A DNA stretch of 64,000 nucleotides from Ruficoccus amylovorans (GCF_014230085.1 NZ_JACHVB010000064.1:1-64000); one strand, 5' to 3'; positions 52,674-62,222 are shown, counted from the first letter of the stretch. The notes: generated by a model from the letters alone, not told the origin. Program-made: numbers and translations.

Positions 52674-53711
52674 CTAGCTTTCCTGGTGGCCCTGTTCTTC
52701 GGGCTTGGAGATGGATTCGCGCATGGCGGTGTCGGACTGGATATTCTGGAGGCGGTAGTAGTCCATGAAGCCCATCTTGCCGGAGCGCAGGGACTCGGCC
52801 AGGGCGAGGGGAACCTCTGCCTCGGCTTCGATGACCTTGGCCTGCATTTCCTGCACGCGGGCCTTCATCTCCTGTTCCAGGGCGACGGCGGCGGCACGGC
52901 GGATTTCGGCCTGTGCCTGGGCCATGTTCTTGTTGGCGATGGCCTGGGCTTCCTGGAGCTTGGCCCCGATGTTTTCACCCACATCCACATCGGCGATGTC
53001 GATGGAAAGGATTTCAAAGGCCGTGCCCACGTCGAGGCCGCGTTCGAGTACGTTTTTAGAAATGCGGTCCGGGTTTTCCAGCACGAACTTATAGCTTTCG
53101 GCCGAGCCGATGGTGGTGACAATGCCTTCGCCGACACGGGCGATGATGGTTTCCTCCAAGGCGTTGCCCACGTAATGGTCGAGGTTCGAACGCACGGTCA
53201 CGCGGGCGCGGGCCTTTACCTGAATGCCGTCCTTGGCCACGCCGTCAATCGTGGTACGGCCGCTGGAGGAAGCCGGGCAGTCAATGACCTTCGGGTTGAT
53301 CGAGGTGTGGACGGCCTCCATGACGGACTTGCTGGTGCCCTTGGTGGCCAGGTCGATGGCGCATGCCTTGTCCCATTCCAGGATGATGCCGGCCTTTTTG
53401 GCGTTAATGAGCGCCTGGACGGTTTGGATGATCTCGCCCCCGGCCATGTACTGGGTTTCGATCTGGTTGATGCTGATGTCGATGCCCGCCTTGCGCGACA
53501 TGATGCGCGCGTCCACGATCAGCGAGTAGGGCAGACGGCGCAGGAAGCGCATCGCGAAAAGGGTAAACATGCTCACCGGCGCGTCCGAGGAGGCGGCCTT
53601 GAGCCAGACCTGAAGGAAGGACAAAAAGACGAACAGGATCGCGAGGACAAAAAGCCCGAGGATGGCGTAAACGATAAGCCAGATGCTGACGGCGAGTGCG
53701 GGGATAATCAT
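52674..53711 (-). CDS. floA: flotillin-like protein FloA
   Basis: The 345-residue protein has an N-terminal membrane segment (about 5-35), an SPFH domain ([20 protein letters not shown] and [16 protein letters not shown]) and a C-terminal helical stretch with [20 protein letters not shown]. FloA scaffolds functional membrane microdomains. Its start overlaps the NfeD stop by four bases, the usual coupling of FloA with NfeD proteins. This supports a bona fide microdomain operon. Confidence 0.93.
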   Translation of the reverse strand: MIIPALAVSIWLIVYAILGLFVLAILFVFLSFLQVWLKAASSDAPVSMFTLFAMRFLRRLPYSLIVDARIMSRKAGIDISINQIETQYMAGGEIIQTVQALINAKKAGIILEWDKACAIDLATKGTSKSVMEAVHTSINPKVIDCPASSSGRTTIDGVAKDGIQVKARARVTVRSNLDHYVGNALEETIIARVGEGIVTTIGSAESYKFVLENPDRISKNVLERGLDVGTAFEILSIDIADVDVGENIGAKLQEAQAIANKNMAQAQAEIRRAAAVALEQEMKARVQEMQAKVIEAEAEVPLALAESLRSGKMGFMDYYRLQNIQSDTAMRESISKPEEQGHQES

Positions 53712-54175
53712 GACAATGGTTTGATGATGAGTTTAAAGCTTTCGACCCGGACGACTTCGACCGGCGTTCCCTTGGCCACGTAACCGCCCTGGGTGGCGGC
53801 TTCGTAATTACGGTCTGCGATACGGACTCTGCCCGAGGGCGCCATGGTTGTCAAGGCGCTCCCCCTCTGCCCGACGAGGGAGTCGTCCCCGGCGGGTGTG
53901 TTGGAGGAACTCTGGATGGAGCCTTCCGAGCGCAGGAACTTCCCGATGCGGCGGCTCTTGATCAGTTTCAGCTCGAAGTAAAAGAAAACCAGGCATAGTA
54001 ACAGCGACCCGGCGAAGACCCCCAGCCCCGGCAACGGGCCGTACTGGCTGTAAGTCAGGTAGGACGCCGCCAGCAGGCAGCCCACGGCGATGACCGCGAG
54101 CACCCCGCCCGGCAGGAATATCTCCAGAAAGAGCAATACCAGCGCGATGACGATGAGGGAAGGAATCAGGCTCAT
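53708..54175 (-). CDS. short NfeD-like membrane protein
   Basis: The 155-residue protein has three hydrophobic segments (about 3-22, 24-42, 46-70) and a C-terminal OB-like NfeD domain (about 95-150) with [19 protein letters not shown]. This is the NfeD1b-like partner commonly found with FloA. It overlaps floA. Its first residues, MSLIP, are also the first residues of the inserted gene upstream, because a 16-bp sequence is shared at both starts. Confidence 0.85.
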   Translation of the reverse strand: MSLIPSLIVIALVLLFLEIFLPGGVLAVIAVGCLLAASYLTYSQYGPLPGLGVFAGSLLLCLVFFYFELKLIKSRRIGKFLRSEGSIQSSSNTPAGDDSLVGQRGSALTTMAPSGRVRIADRNYEAATQGGYVAKGTPVEVVRVESFKLIIKPLS

Positions 54176-55144
54176 GGGGGGGGGTGTCAGGTGGCGTGAG
54201 GAATCGAAAAGGCCCCGGCACTCAGTTGCGTTTCGGGCAGGGGGTGGGGATTTGCGAGGCGAGCTCGGCGACAGCGAGTTCGGCGTTCACTTGATCGATA
54301 AAAGCCTGCGCACGTGGGTCGTCGGTGGCGAGTTTTTCCCGCGGGCGGATATGGAAGATTTTGGAAAAATTCGGGCCGCTGGAAAAGCGTATCGTGGCAA
54401 GCGTGCCGTCGTCCTCGGGTGCCAGCGTGATAAACATGTCGCGCTCCGGCAGGCCGGGAAATACGGAGACACGCATGCCGCCGTTCGTCTCAAAGGTGAT
54501 GTCAGACGTCAGTTGTGCTTCACAGAAATTCACGCCCTTAAGCTCTGTCTGCCCCTTCATGGTAACGAGTTCGCCGTTCTGTTTCAGCAGTGGCCATTCG
54601 CAAAGGGTCGTGAGTAGGTACATGTAGTCTAGAATGAACACTAGATCGGAGCCGGTTTTTTTGAAGGAGCTACCATCCTTGGTGCTGACAATGCGGTTGT
54701 CCTTGATGTTGTAAAGGGCGGTCTCTGAAGCCTGCTGCATCGCACCGTCAGCGGCATGGATGGCCTCCTTTTTGAGTGCGCTGGCGTGTTGAAAGCCATC
54801 TGGGTCGGGCAGGTCGGAAGGAAATATCGACACTCCCAGTAGTTCGTCCATTCGGGTGGGGATGTCTCTGTAGGTCGAGAACGCGTAAAGCTCCCCGTTG
54901 CCGTAAAGTAGCGTCATTTCCTGCCGGATTTTCTTGGGCGTGCCTCCAAACGCTCCGGGTTGCTCCAGTTGGGCGTGGATCAGGGTGTACCCGTCGCCCG
55001 CCGTCAGGGCGGCAAGTTGGCGTGAAAGGCTTTCGTGCCCCTTGGGCATTTCCTCTTCTATCTCGTTGGCCTCCGGCTGCGCAACCGACAGCAGGGGAGC
55101 GCTCAGCAGCACAAACAGGACGATTCGCGGAATCAGGCTCATGG
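54162..55144. repeat. 16-bp direct repeats flanking a gene in the NfeD cluster
   Basis: GGAATCAGGCTCATGG occurs exactly at 54162-54177 and 55129-55144, each spanning a start codon (of the short NfeD gene and of the 54222-55142 gene). The interval of 967 bp contains the unknown gene that separates the two NfeD genes. It may mark a past insertion or recombination event. Confidence 0.6.
54222..55142 (-). CDS. exported hypothetical protein inside the NfeD/FloA cluster
   Basis: The 306-residue protein has a signal peptide (about 1-21, MSLIPRIVLFVLLSAPLLSV) and a soluble periplasmic body. There is a GGTPKKIRQEMTLLYGNGEL strand region, a central Asp/Leu-rich part, and a single Cys pair (Cys at about 182 and 204) before a PTPCPKRN tail. 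I recognise no domain. It is squeezed between an NfeD-protease gene (2 bp away) and a short NfeD gene (46 bp). The start lies inside a 16-bp repeat shared with its neighbour. Confidence 0.65.
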   Translation of the reverse strand: MSLIPRIVLFVLLSAPLLSVAQPEANEIEEEMPKGHESLSRQLAALTAGDGYTLIHAQLEQPGAFGGTPKKIRQEMTLLYGNGELYAFSTYRDIPTRMDELLGVSIFPSDLPDPDGFQHASALKKEAIHAADGAMQQASETALYNIKDNRIVSTKDGSSFKKTGSDLVFILDYMYLLTTLCEWPLLKQNGELVTMKGQTELKGVNFCEAQLTSDITFETNGGMRVSVFPGLPERDMFITLAPEDDGTLATIRFSSGPNFSKIFHIRPREKLATDDPRAQAFIDQVNAELAVAELASQIPTPCPKRN

Positions 55145-56728
55145 CTACGGATCACAAGGTTCTACCACCAGCGCGAAGCTGCCGCGCTGGACCACGACGA
55201 CCGGCTGGCCGCGGCGGATTTCGCCGTTGGAGCAGCGGGCCTGGAATTGCTGGCCGTCGATCTCGACCATGCCCAGCGGGTGCAGGTCGCGCACCACGGT
55301 GCCGCGCGCGCCCAGGTCGGGCAGGCCGGTCTGGCCGGCAGAGGTGCTACCGCCTCCGGCGTTGATTTCGGAGGGGCCGCCGACCTCACCCTGTGAGATG
55401 AAGCGGCGAAACAGCGGTGAGTTGGGCAGGAATTTCAGCAGTAGTACAAAACCGCCACCTGCCACGATGAGGGCGAGCAAGCTGTTCTTGACGGCGGTTT
55501 CAATCGCCTCGGTACTGATGGTGAACCCACCCTCGGGGGTGGGCCAGACATCAGCCATCGACCACAGTACGGCGGCGACGATGCTCAGCAGCCCGAGGAT
55601 GAGCATGACGAGCACGCCGGGGAAAAAGAGCAGCTCGACGGCGATGAGGAGCAGGCCGAGGAAAAAGAGCAGGATCGGTTCATTGCCTGCCAGCCCGGCG
55701 AAGGTGTTGCTCAGGAACGCGACCACGACCAGCGCGATGCCGAGCCCGCCGATCAGCCCGAAGTGCGGGGTCTTGACCTCGACGATGATGAGCAGGATGC
55801 CGACGGAAACCAGTATCGGAGCGATGCGGGCGAACCACTTGGCGAACTCCTCCGACCAGGTGAGGTGAAACTCGCGGATCTCGTAATTGCCTTCGCCGTA
55901 GCGTTGGCTCAGGAGCTGGTCCACGGATTCAACGATGCCCGCCGCCAGCAGCGGCTGGGGCGGATCGCCGTACTGCCGGGCCGCTTCGGTGGCGGTTATG
56001 GTCAACAACTCCCCGGTGGGCTTGATTACATGGCCGTCGATTTCCAGCTCAAACTCCGGGTCCATCATGGCCCGTTGCACGTCGGCGCGGTAGCGGTGCG
56101 TCTCGGAGAGCACCCGCACGACGGCCCGCAGGTAGCTGTTGATCTTGCGCTGCATGCTCTCGTCGATGTCGCCACCCTGGCCGGTGACGGCCTCGGCCGC
56201 GCCCATCTTGCCCTTGGGGGCGAAGTAAATCGAGTCCGTGGCCACAGCGATGTAGGAACCGGCGGAAATGGCGTCATCGTCCACGTAGGTGATGGTTTCG
56301 CCTTCGAAGTTATCCAGCGCCTCCATCATCTCCAGAGTGGTGTCGAGCCGCCCGCCCGGCGTATCCATCTGAAGTACCACCGTGTCCACACCGTTGGCGA
56401 TGGCGTCCTTGAGCGCCCGGCGCAGGATATAAAGCTGGGGGCCACCGATCTCGCCTTCGATGGGCACGACATAGACGCTGCGTACGCCGGGCTGGATCGC
56501 GATGACGGGCGCAACCGGGCCTGGGGCCGTCGAGTTGTCGTCATCGGCAGCGGCGTCCGGGGTGGTTTCGCCCGGGGCGGTGTTCGGGCTGGAGTCGGCG
56601 GGGACAGTCTGGGTCTGGTCGGCCTCCGAGGCCATGTTTTCGGAGCCGCCGTCGGCCGGGGCCAGCGCGAAACCGCACAGGCCGAAGAGGATAAAGAGGG
56701 CAGAGAGGAGTGAGGCCGGTTTAAACAT
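55145..56728 (-). CDS. NfeD-family membrane-bound serine protease
   Basis: The 527-residue protein (ATG 56728 chosen) has a signal peptide (about 1-23), an Asp/Thr/Pro-rich spacer (about 25-75) and a ClpP-like protease domain with MDTPGGRLDTTLEMMEAL and AISAGSYIA, Ser155 being the likely nucleophile. Several membrane helices follow (about 290-430), and a C-terminal OB domain completes it (LGARGTVVRDLHPLGMVEID). Such NfeD1a proteins cleave stomatin or flotillin-like proteins. It leads the FloA cluster. Confidence 0.88.
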   Translation of the reverse strand: MFKPASLLSALFILFGLCGFALAPADGGSENMASEADQTQTVPADSSPNTAPGETTPDAAADDDNSTAPGPVAPVIAIQPGVRSVYVVPIEGEIGGPQLYILRRALKDAIANGVDTVVLQMDTPGGRLDTTLEMMEALDNFEGETITYVDDDAISAGSYIAVATDSIYFAPKGKMGAAEAVTGQGGDIDESMQRKINSYLRAVVRVLSETHRYRADVQRAMMDPEFELEIDGHVIKPTGELLTITATEAARQYGDPPQPLLAAGIVESVDQLLSQRYGEGNYEIREFHLTWSEEFAKWFARIAPILVSVGILLIIVEVKTPHFGLIGGLGIALVVVAFLSNTFAGLAGNEPILLFFLGLLLIAVELLFFPGVLVMLILGLLSIVAAVLWSMADVWPTPEGGFTISTEAIETAVKNSLLALIVAGGGFVLLLKFLPNSPLFRRFISQGEVGGPSEINAGGGSTSAGQTGLPDLGARGTVVRDLHPLGMVEIDGQQFQARCSNGEIRRGQPVVVVQRGSFALVVEPCDP

Positions 56729-56920
56729 CGGTTGACCCCACGCTACCCACCCGCGTCCGAAAAGCAAGGCGAAGCCACCGGGTTGCGCTCCGGTTGGGCA
56801 GCACTCCGACTGAAGCAGCACTGGGAGGGCTCTGTCCCCTCAGGGCCGTGCCCGCGGGGGTTTTTTCGGCGGGGTGTGATTTGGCTTTATCGGGGGGAGG
56901 GGAGTGGCTAGCGTCGGCTT

Positions 56921-57844
56921 ATGATGGAAACTCTCGACATCAACGGCCACCCGGTGCGCAAATGGCAGATTGGGGCCTCGACTTTTCTCGCGTACCCGGA
57001 GGCCGGGGCGCGCCTGATGAACTGGCACCTCACGCTGGCCGACGGCAGCTACCGCGATGTCATCCACTGGCCCGAGGACGCCGACCTGAACAACATCGCC
57101 CACGTGCGCGGTGGCAATCCGGTGCTTTTCCCCTTCTCTGCCCGGACCTTTGACAAGGGCGATCTTGGCTACTGGCGGGCCCCCGATGGTGAACGTCGCC
57201 CTATGGCCATGCACGGCTATGCCCGGCAGGGGCGCTTTGAGATCGTGACCGAGCACGACCACGGTTTTACCGCGCAATTCAAGCCCGACGAGGAGTGCCG
57301 CGTCGCCTACCCCTACGACTACACTTTTATGGTGCGCTACCGCTTCGAGCAACTGGCGTTTTTTGTCGATTACGAGTTGGTCAACCACGGGTCGCAGGCC
57401 GTGCCGTGGTCAGCGGGGCACCACTTTTATTTCAGTCTGCCCTGGCATGAAGGGCTCGGTCGCGGCGAGTATGTGATTAACGCCCCGGCCAAAAAAGCCT
57501 TCCACCAGGACGGCGAAGGCAAGCTCGTGCCGGTGAAGGATTTCCCGGAAGCGGCCAGCTTCGACGACGAGCGCATCGTGGACCTGATTCGCTGCCGGCT
57601 CAAGACGAGCGAGGTGCGCTTTGGGCCGCGTGGGGGCGAGGAGGACATCCTCGTCCGCATCGGGGACCAGAAGGTGCCCGCGCCCTGGACGACACTCGTG
57701 ACCTGGACCCAGAACGCCGACAGCCCCTTCTACTGCGTCGAGCCCTGGATGGGACCGCCCAACAGCCCCGAACTCCAGAAGGGCCTGCACTTCGTCGAGC
57801 CCGGCAAGAGCGAGGTCTTCTCGGTCGAGGTCGCCCTGGCCTAG
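56921..57844 (+). CDS. aldose 1-epimerase family protein
   Basis: The 307-residue protein has the galactose-mutarotase fold. It includes GARLMNWHLTLADG near 27, NPVLFPFSART with the sugar-binding region, PMAMHGYARQGRFEI (catalytic His near 93) and SAGHHFYFSLPW. A Glu near the end (FYCVEPWMGPPNS) fits the catalytic base. It interconverts anomers of an aldose or aldose-6-phosphate. The gene is single, divergent from the NfeD protease. Confidence 0.85.
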   Translation: MMETLDINGHPVRKWQIGASTFLAYPEAGARLMNWHLTLADGSYRDVIHWPEDADLNNIAHVRGGNPVLFPFSARTFDKGDLGYWRAPDGERRPMAMHGYARQGRFEIVTEHDHGFTAQFKPDEECRVAYPYDYTFMVRYRFEQLAFFVDYELVNHGSQAVPWSAGHHFYFSLPWHEGLGRGEYVINAPAKKAFHQDGEGKLVPVKDFPEAASFDDERIVDLIRCRLKTSEVRFGPRGGEEDILVRIGDQKVPAPWTTLVTWTQNADSPFYCVEPWMGPPNSPELQKGLHFVEPGKSEVFSVEVALA

Positions 57845-58165
57845 GGCCTGTTGGCTGGGTTCCAGGCATAAGTTTGGGGCTTCCAGCTGCGTCTGAACGC
57901 GTACGGAGAGAACGTTGAATCGCGTTGTCCTGTTTGCGTGTAAGGCTCTTGTATTTAGTGGATTATGGCTATGGGATGAAGGGCTTTCGCCCACGGCTTA
58001 GCCTTCTTCCAGATATTCCAGTTGAATGCCCTGCTTGAATCAAGGTAGTTGGGGGAGGCCTCATATCCGTTAAGAAACGGTATTAGGCGTTGCAGGCGGG
58101 CGCTTCTTGGGGTTCTGTCTGCGCTTTTAACCCAAGAATCGCCCGTGCAACCGCTTCCCGAAACC
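57845..58165. other. non-coding stretch before the Dus gene
   Basis: This gap of about 320 bp holds no gene that I can support. It contains a small CCGTT/AACGG hairpin near 58068 and the larger hairpin at 58104-58138 close to the Dus start. The rest shows no recognisable RNA or repeat. Confidence 0.4.
58104..58138. repeat. hairpin before the Dus gene
   Basis: TTCTTGGGGTT (58104-58114) pairs with AACCCAAGAA (58129-58138) with a single bulge. It lies 27 bases before the favoured ATG at 58166 and just before the GTG at 58145. It could affect translation or end an upstream transcript; no T-tract follows. Confidence 0.35.
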
Positions 58166-59218
58166 ATGATCCCCGGCCAGCCGCCTTCAGCGTTGGCCCC
58201 GATGCAGGATGTGACGACCCTGCCGTTCATGCGGGTGGTGACGGAACTCGGGCCGCCGGATTACTTTTTTACGGAGTACTTCCGCGTGTACGCGCATTCG
58301 CGGCTCATCCCGTATATTCTCTCCTCGATCACCGAAAACCCGTCTGGGCGCCCGGTTTTCGCGCAATTGATCGGTGAGGATCTGGAGGCGCTGGCCCGGA
58401 CCGCGCGCGAACTCCAGGCTTACGCTGTCGCCGGGGTGGACCTCAACCTCGGCTGCCCCGCGCCCAAGGTTTACAAGAAGAACGTAGGCGGCGGGCTTCT
58501 GCGCGACCCCGAGCACGTGAACCGCGTCTTGGGTACGTTGCGCGAGGCTTGTCCGGGGCGTTTCACGGTGAAAATGCGGATCGGCTTCGACTCGACCGAG
58601 CACTACGAGACTCTTCTGGGCCTGGTCAACAAGCACGGGATCGACCTGCTCAGCGTGCACGGGCGCACGGTCAAGGAAATGTACCGCGGGGGTGTTCACT
58701 ACGACTTTATCCGGCAGGCGGTGCAGACGGTGCGCTGTCCCGTCCTGGCCAACGGCAACATCACCTCCGTCCCAAAAGCCCGGGCCGTGCTCGCAGTGAC
58801 GGGTGCCGCCGGGGTGATGGTGGGCCGCTCCGCCATTCGCAACCCGTGGATTTTCCGCCAACTGCGCGAAGCCGCCGCCGGGGAGAAGTACTTCCGGCCC
58901 ACGCTGGCCGATGTGCGCGACTACATTGACCGGCTTTGGCAGGCCACCCTGCGCCCCGGCAGCCCGCCCAAGCGGCATATCGCGTATTTAAAGAAGTTTC
59001 TCAATTTCGTCGGGCAGAGCGTGGACCCCGAGAGCAGCTTTCTCAAGGCCATGCGCCGGGCGCAGACACCCGACGAGCTGTTCGCCATCTGCGACGAGCA
59101 CCTGCTGGCCGACGGCGCGGCGGAACGCGCCTACGCCGAAGAACCCTACTCAGGCGTCATCGCCCGCCCCAACCACGAGGGCGACCCCTGTGAACCCGAA
59201 CAAGGCTGCTCGCTCTAG
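58166..59218 (+). CDS. tRNA-dihydrouridine synthase
   Basis: The 350-residue protein starts best at ATG 58166 (GTG 58145 is an alternative; an upstream frame to 58049 overlaps the hairpin). The FMN TIM barrel has SALAPMQDVTTLPF, DLNLGCPAPKVYKKNVGGGL with the catalytic Cys, VHGRTVKEMYRG and VMVGRSAIRNPWIFRQ. It reduces uridine to dihydrouridine in tRNA D- or variable loops. Which Dus subfamily (A, B or C) is unclear. Confidence 0.9.
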   Translation: MIPGQPPSALAPMQDVTTLPFMRVVTELGPPDYFFTEYFRVYAHSRLIPYILSSITENPSGRPVFAQLIGEDLEALARTARELQAYAVAGVDLNLGCPAPKVYKKNVGGGLLRDPEHVNRVLGTLREACPGRFTVKMRIGFDSTEHYETLLGLVNKHGIDLLSVHGRTVKEMYRGGVHYDFIRQAVQTVRCPVLANGNITSVPKARAVLAVTGAAGVMVGRSAIRNPWIFRQLREAAAGEKYFRPTLADVRDYIDRLWQATLRPGSPPKRHIAYLKKFLNFVGQSVDPESSFLKAMRRAQTPDELFAICDEHLLADGAAERAYAEEPYSGVIARPNHEGDPCEPEQGCSL

Positions 59219-59228
59219 GTTTACGAGT

Positions 59229-59249
59229 TGGGGGCTCTGCGCCCCCAAG
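59229..59249. repeat. GC-rich hairpin between convergent genes
   Basis: TTGGGGGC (59229-59236) pairs with GCCCCCAA (59242-59249) around TCTGC, ten bases after the Dus stop. It could mark the end of the Dus transcript, but no T-tract follows. It recalls the GGGGC-hairpins at 13635 and 22310. Confidence 0.4.
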
Positions 59250-59321
59250 CCCAGAGGAGCATCCAAACGGGGTTGCACTTCCCATCGCTTATGGCGAAAA
59301 CCTGGGTGACGCGACGCGAAG

Positions 59322-59915
59322 CTAGGCTTCGGGGATGGGCGGTGGCCCGGCCTGTTTTCGGTTGCGTGCCCGCAAGGGGAAAAAGACCGCCACAAAGGCG
59401 ATAACGGCTCCGGCGATTCCTCCGAAGAGGCCAAAGAGGCCGGTGGCGATTTTCATAAAGGTTTCCGCGAAATCGTCCGGCCCGACGGCCAGGATAAACT
59501 TTTTCGAGTCACCGTTGACGCGCAGTACGTAGTCGCCGGGGTGGGGTGGGGTGAACTTGGCGACGACAACAGCGGCCATGTTGCCGTTGTGCTTGGTCGT
59601 GCTGCCGCCCGGATTGCGGATTTCGACGGCTTCCCCGCCGTCAAGGGACTCGATGTGCAGGGTGATTCCCTCGGGAAGCCTGTCAGTCGTGTATTGGCGT
59701 CCCTGATATAAAACGCTTTGGTAAAGCCAGACGACCTGAGGCTCCGCCGTTGCGCAGTGGAAGGTAAACTCCCCGGGAAACTCGGAAACATTCCCCATGT
59801 CCGAGAGTTTATCGACGAAGTCCTTCAACTGGGCGGTGGAGAAGGTGATGCCACCAGCCAGAATCGCCAGGGCCGGAATCAGCGCGGCGATGAGCGGGTA
59901 GACCGGCTTTTTCAT
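59322..59915 (-). CDS. hypothetical two-helix membrane protein
   Basis: The 197-residue protein has an N-terminal hydrophobic helix (about 5-22), a periplasmic beta-rich domain (about 30-145; HPGDYVLRVNGDSKKFILAV), and a C-terminal helix (about 158-180) ending with a basic tail. It is 16 bp downstream of sufT on the same strand, so the two are probably cotranscribed. The domain is not recognised. A role in cluster assembly is not indicated. Confidence 0.6.
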   Translation of the reverse strand: MKKPVYPLIAALIPALAILAGGITFSTAQLKDFVDKLSDMGNVSEFPGEFTFHCATAEPQVVWLYQSVLYQGRQYTTDRLPEGITLHIESLDGGEAVEIRNPGGSTTKHNGNMAAVVVAKFTPPHPGDYVLRVNGDSKKFILAVGPDDFAETFMKIATGLFGLFGGIAGAVIAFVAVFFPLRARNRKQAGPPPIPEA

Positions 59916-59931
59916 GGCGCGGGCGGCTGGC

Positions 59932-60498
59932 TCAAACCAGGCCGAGCTTCTTTTTGCCCTCGTCCGAGATCATGCGCGGGTTCCACGGCGGGTCCCAGAC
60001 GATCTGGACGTTGGCGAAGTCCACCCCCGGCAGCGCCTCGATGCGCTCCTTGGCGTCGGCGGCGATGGTCGGGCCCATACCGCAGCCCTGCGCGGTCAGC
60101 GTCATGCGGACATCGACTTCGTGCTTGCCGCCCTCGGCGGGGCGGGTCTCCAGGCTGTAGATCAGGCCCAGATCGACGATGTTGACGGGGATTTCCGGGT
60201 CGTAGCAGGACTTGAGCACGTACCAGACCTGGTCTTCGCTGAAGGGGCCGTCCAGGTTCGGTTTGGCGCTTTCCTGCGCCTGGAACTCGGCTTCGAGCGC
60301 GTCGGCGGCTTCCTGCCCGAGGGCACTCCAGTGCTGGCGCTCAATGCGGAACATTCCCTGCGGGGTCGTTACTGTGACGCTTCCTCCCAGCGCCTGATTG
60401 ACCGAGACGGGGCTTTCTTTGGCCAGCGTGATCACGTCACCGGCGGGAATGAGGGTCGCGGGGCAATCCCGTTCCAGGTAAATGGTCTCATCAAGCAT
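59932..60498 (-). CDS. sufT: Fe-S cluster assembly protein SufT (MIP18 family)
   Basis: I chose ATG 60498 (188 residues); the far longer frame to 61161 runs antisense through the next gene. A SufT-specific N-terminal extension (about 1-75, LERDCPATLIPAGDVITLAK) precedes the MIP18 domain with YDPEIPVNIVDLGLIY and the metal-type TLTAQGCGMGPTIAADAKER. It supports maturation of iron-sulphur proteins. No other suf gene is in the window. Confidence 0.88.
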   Translation of the reverse strand: MLDETIYLERDCPATLIPAGDVITLAKESPVSVNQALGGSVTVTTPQGMFRIERQHWSALGQEAADALEAEFQAQESAKPNLDGPFSEDQVWYVLKSCYDPEIPVNIVDLGLIYSLETRPAEGGKHEVDVRMTLTAQGCGMGPTIAADAKERIEALPGVDFANVQIVWDPPWNPRMISDEGKKKLGLV

Positions 60499-60615
60499 GC
60501 TTATGTTTTTGTTAATGGAATGCGAAAAGTCAACCGCCGGCCCCCTTTGTTTGAAATGATACCCGGCAAGTGATACTACAGCCCGAATAATCACAAGACC
60601 GGCAGGAGTTCTCCC

Positions 60616-60644
60616 TTGCTGACTGCATGAATTTCTCCTATGCA
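60616..60644 (+). promoter_or_regulatory. possible promoter of the exported hypothetical gene
   Basis: TTGCTG (60616-60621) and TATGCA (60639-60644) are 17 bp apart, 33 bp before ATG 60677. It resembles the other TTGC-type promoters in the window. On the minus side, the sufT start has TTGACT within 50 bp but no good -10. Confidence 0.35.
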
Positions 60645-60676
60645 GATAGGTTTTGTAACGCCAAATCCTCTGACGT

Positions 60677-61963
60677 ATGCAATTGCCCCGTTTTGCCCTC
60701 ATTGTAATTTTAGCCCTGCTGCCTGTTGCTTTACAGGCGGCGAAAAAGAACGCTCCGGCCGAGCCCGTGACGACCCTGAGTGACGAGGAGGTTGTCCAAC
60801 GCCTCGCCACGACGGATATTCTCGCCTGGGAACGCGCTATGGATCTCAAGAAGCAGGGACTTTCCCTGATCGACTCGGGGAAGCGCCTGCAAGAGCGCGA
60901 AGTCGGCGCCTTCCGCGATGCGGCCTCCGTTGCCCGTGACAAGGAGGACGGCAAGCGCATGGCCGCCGAAGGCCAAGCCAAGGTCGCCGAGGCCGAGGCT
61001 GAGCTCAACGCCCTGCGCCTGAAGGCCGAGGAGGCTTCGCCCTCACAGACACCGGCGAACGCTGCCGCCGCCACGCACAAGCTGGACCTCGCGCCGCAGA
61101 CCTTTGGCGATGACGTGCTTGTCCCCGTGATCGAGAAGCAGCTCTTTACCCTCTGGGGCATGGGCTACAAGCGTATCCTGCTGATCGGGGCCTGGGCCAG
61201 TACTACCGATGCCACCACCCCGCTGCCGCAACTGCGCACCAAGTTGGCCGAAGAAATGCGCCGCAAGGACGGCAACCGCTATTCCATCGTCCCCACCGAT
61301 GCCTCGGATTACCTGTACCTCGTCATCGACGGGGTGCCGACCGTCAATTACCCGAACAAGTTCGATACCGCCAATGCCCAGCGCACCGCGCTCGTTTACG
61401 CCGAGTTGGTGCCCTCGCCCGACCGCAAGGAGACCTGGATCTCGTTGCGCGCGGTGGACGCCAACAGCATGGAGTTGATCGACAGCCGCCTGCTGCTGTG
61501 CAAAAACGACGCCGCGCTGGACGAGATGCTCGGCTTGAGCCCCGACGAAAAGGCGGATGCTGTCACGACTCGCCCGCAGGAGCCGGTCGCGGTTGTCATC
61601 AACGACGAGGCCGATTTTGTGGCACGGGTGGATGCCAGCAACGCGACTTACCAGTTCGGTATCCGCTACCTCGGGGATGCCAGCGGCTTCCGTGCCCGCC
61701 AGGCCGCTATCCTGCTCAAGACGATCCTGCCTCCGGCGGGCATTAAGATGAGCGACGCCGATTTCTTTGCCCGCGCCCTGCCCACGGACGAAGCGTCCGC
61801 GCAGGAGGAGGTTCGCTACGACGCACTCTGGCAGCTTGAGCCGCGCGAGCCGGGCCTGCCGCTGCGCCAGACCTACACGCTGGAGGCGATCAGCCTGCGC
61901 GGCGACGAAGAGCGCGCCCTCAACGTTGGTTCGCTTGAGGTGGCCAGCGCCAGCGCGGACTAA
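60677..61963 (+). CDS. exported hypothetical protein
   Basis: The 428-residue protein has a signal peptide (about 1-21, FALIVILALLPVALQAAKK), a Lys/Ala/Glu-rich coiled-coil segment (about 75-120; AEGQAKVAEAEAELNALRLK) and a soluble body with LTTDATTP-like turns. The body includes KRILLIGAWASTTDATTPLP near 165. No motif identifies an enzyme. It follows a TTGC-type promoter alone. The body could be a periplasmic scaffold. Confidence 0.65.
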   Translation: MQLPRFALIVILALLPVALQAAKKNAPAEPVTTLSDEEVVQRLATTDILAWERAMDLKKQGLSLIDSGKRLQEREVGAFRDAASVARDKEDGKRMAAEGQAKVAEAEAELNALRLKAEEASPSQTPANAAAATHKLDLAPQTFGDDVLVPVIEKQLFTLWGMGYKRILLIGAWASTTDATTPLPQLRTKLAEEMRRKDGNRYSIVPTDASDYLYLVIDGVPTVNYPNKFDTANAQRTALVYAELVPSPDRKETWISLRAVDANSMELIDSRLLLCKNDAALDEMLGLSPDEKADAVTTRPQEPVAVVINDEADFVARVDASNATYQFGIRYLGDASGFRARQAAILLKTILPPAGIKMSDADFFARALPTDEASAQEEVRYDALWQLEPREPGLPLRQTYTLEAISLRGDEERALNVGSLEVASASAD

Positions 61964-62222
61964 AGCGAAATGCTCTAGGCGGCTTCCGGTGGGTAAGCGG
62001 GCGAATTTGGCGCTCTGGCTATTTCTTTATGGCCTTTCTGGGTTTGCCGGTACCCCCCTACGGTGCCTCAGTGCCTTTGTGGTTAAATTGATAAAGCCGT
62101 CCGGGAGTGTGGAAGGGAACTTGCCTTGTGCCGCGCCTGTCATGGAAGCCGTTGCCTAATAAAGGCTCGCCTTCGCGGTTGCTTTGGGGGCGCTTTTTTA
62201 GCAACCTGCTTATTTATCAACC
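61964..62222. other. intergenic stretch with a small inverted repeat
   Basis: This gap before lptC contains a GTGCCTCAGTG-type repeat (62063-62082) and GGTTGCT/AGCAACC (62177-62206) around a G/T-rich spacer, with a T-run at 62193-62199. The second structure might attenuate transcription into lptC. No gene is visible. Confidence 0.4.

Noticed and set aside
59932-61161. A 409-codon version of sufT.
   Set aside because: The extra N-terminus runs antisense through the exported hypothetical gene and is low-complexity; SufT proteins begin at the ATG 60498 equivalent.
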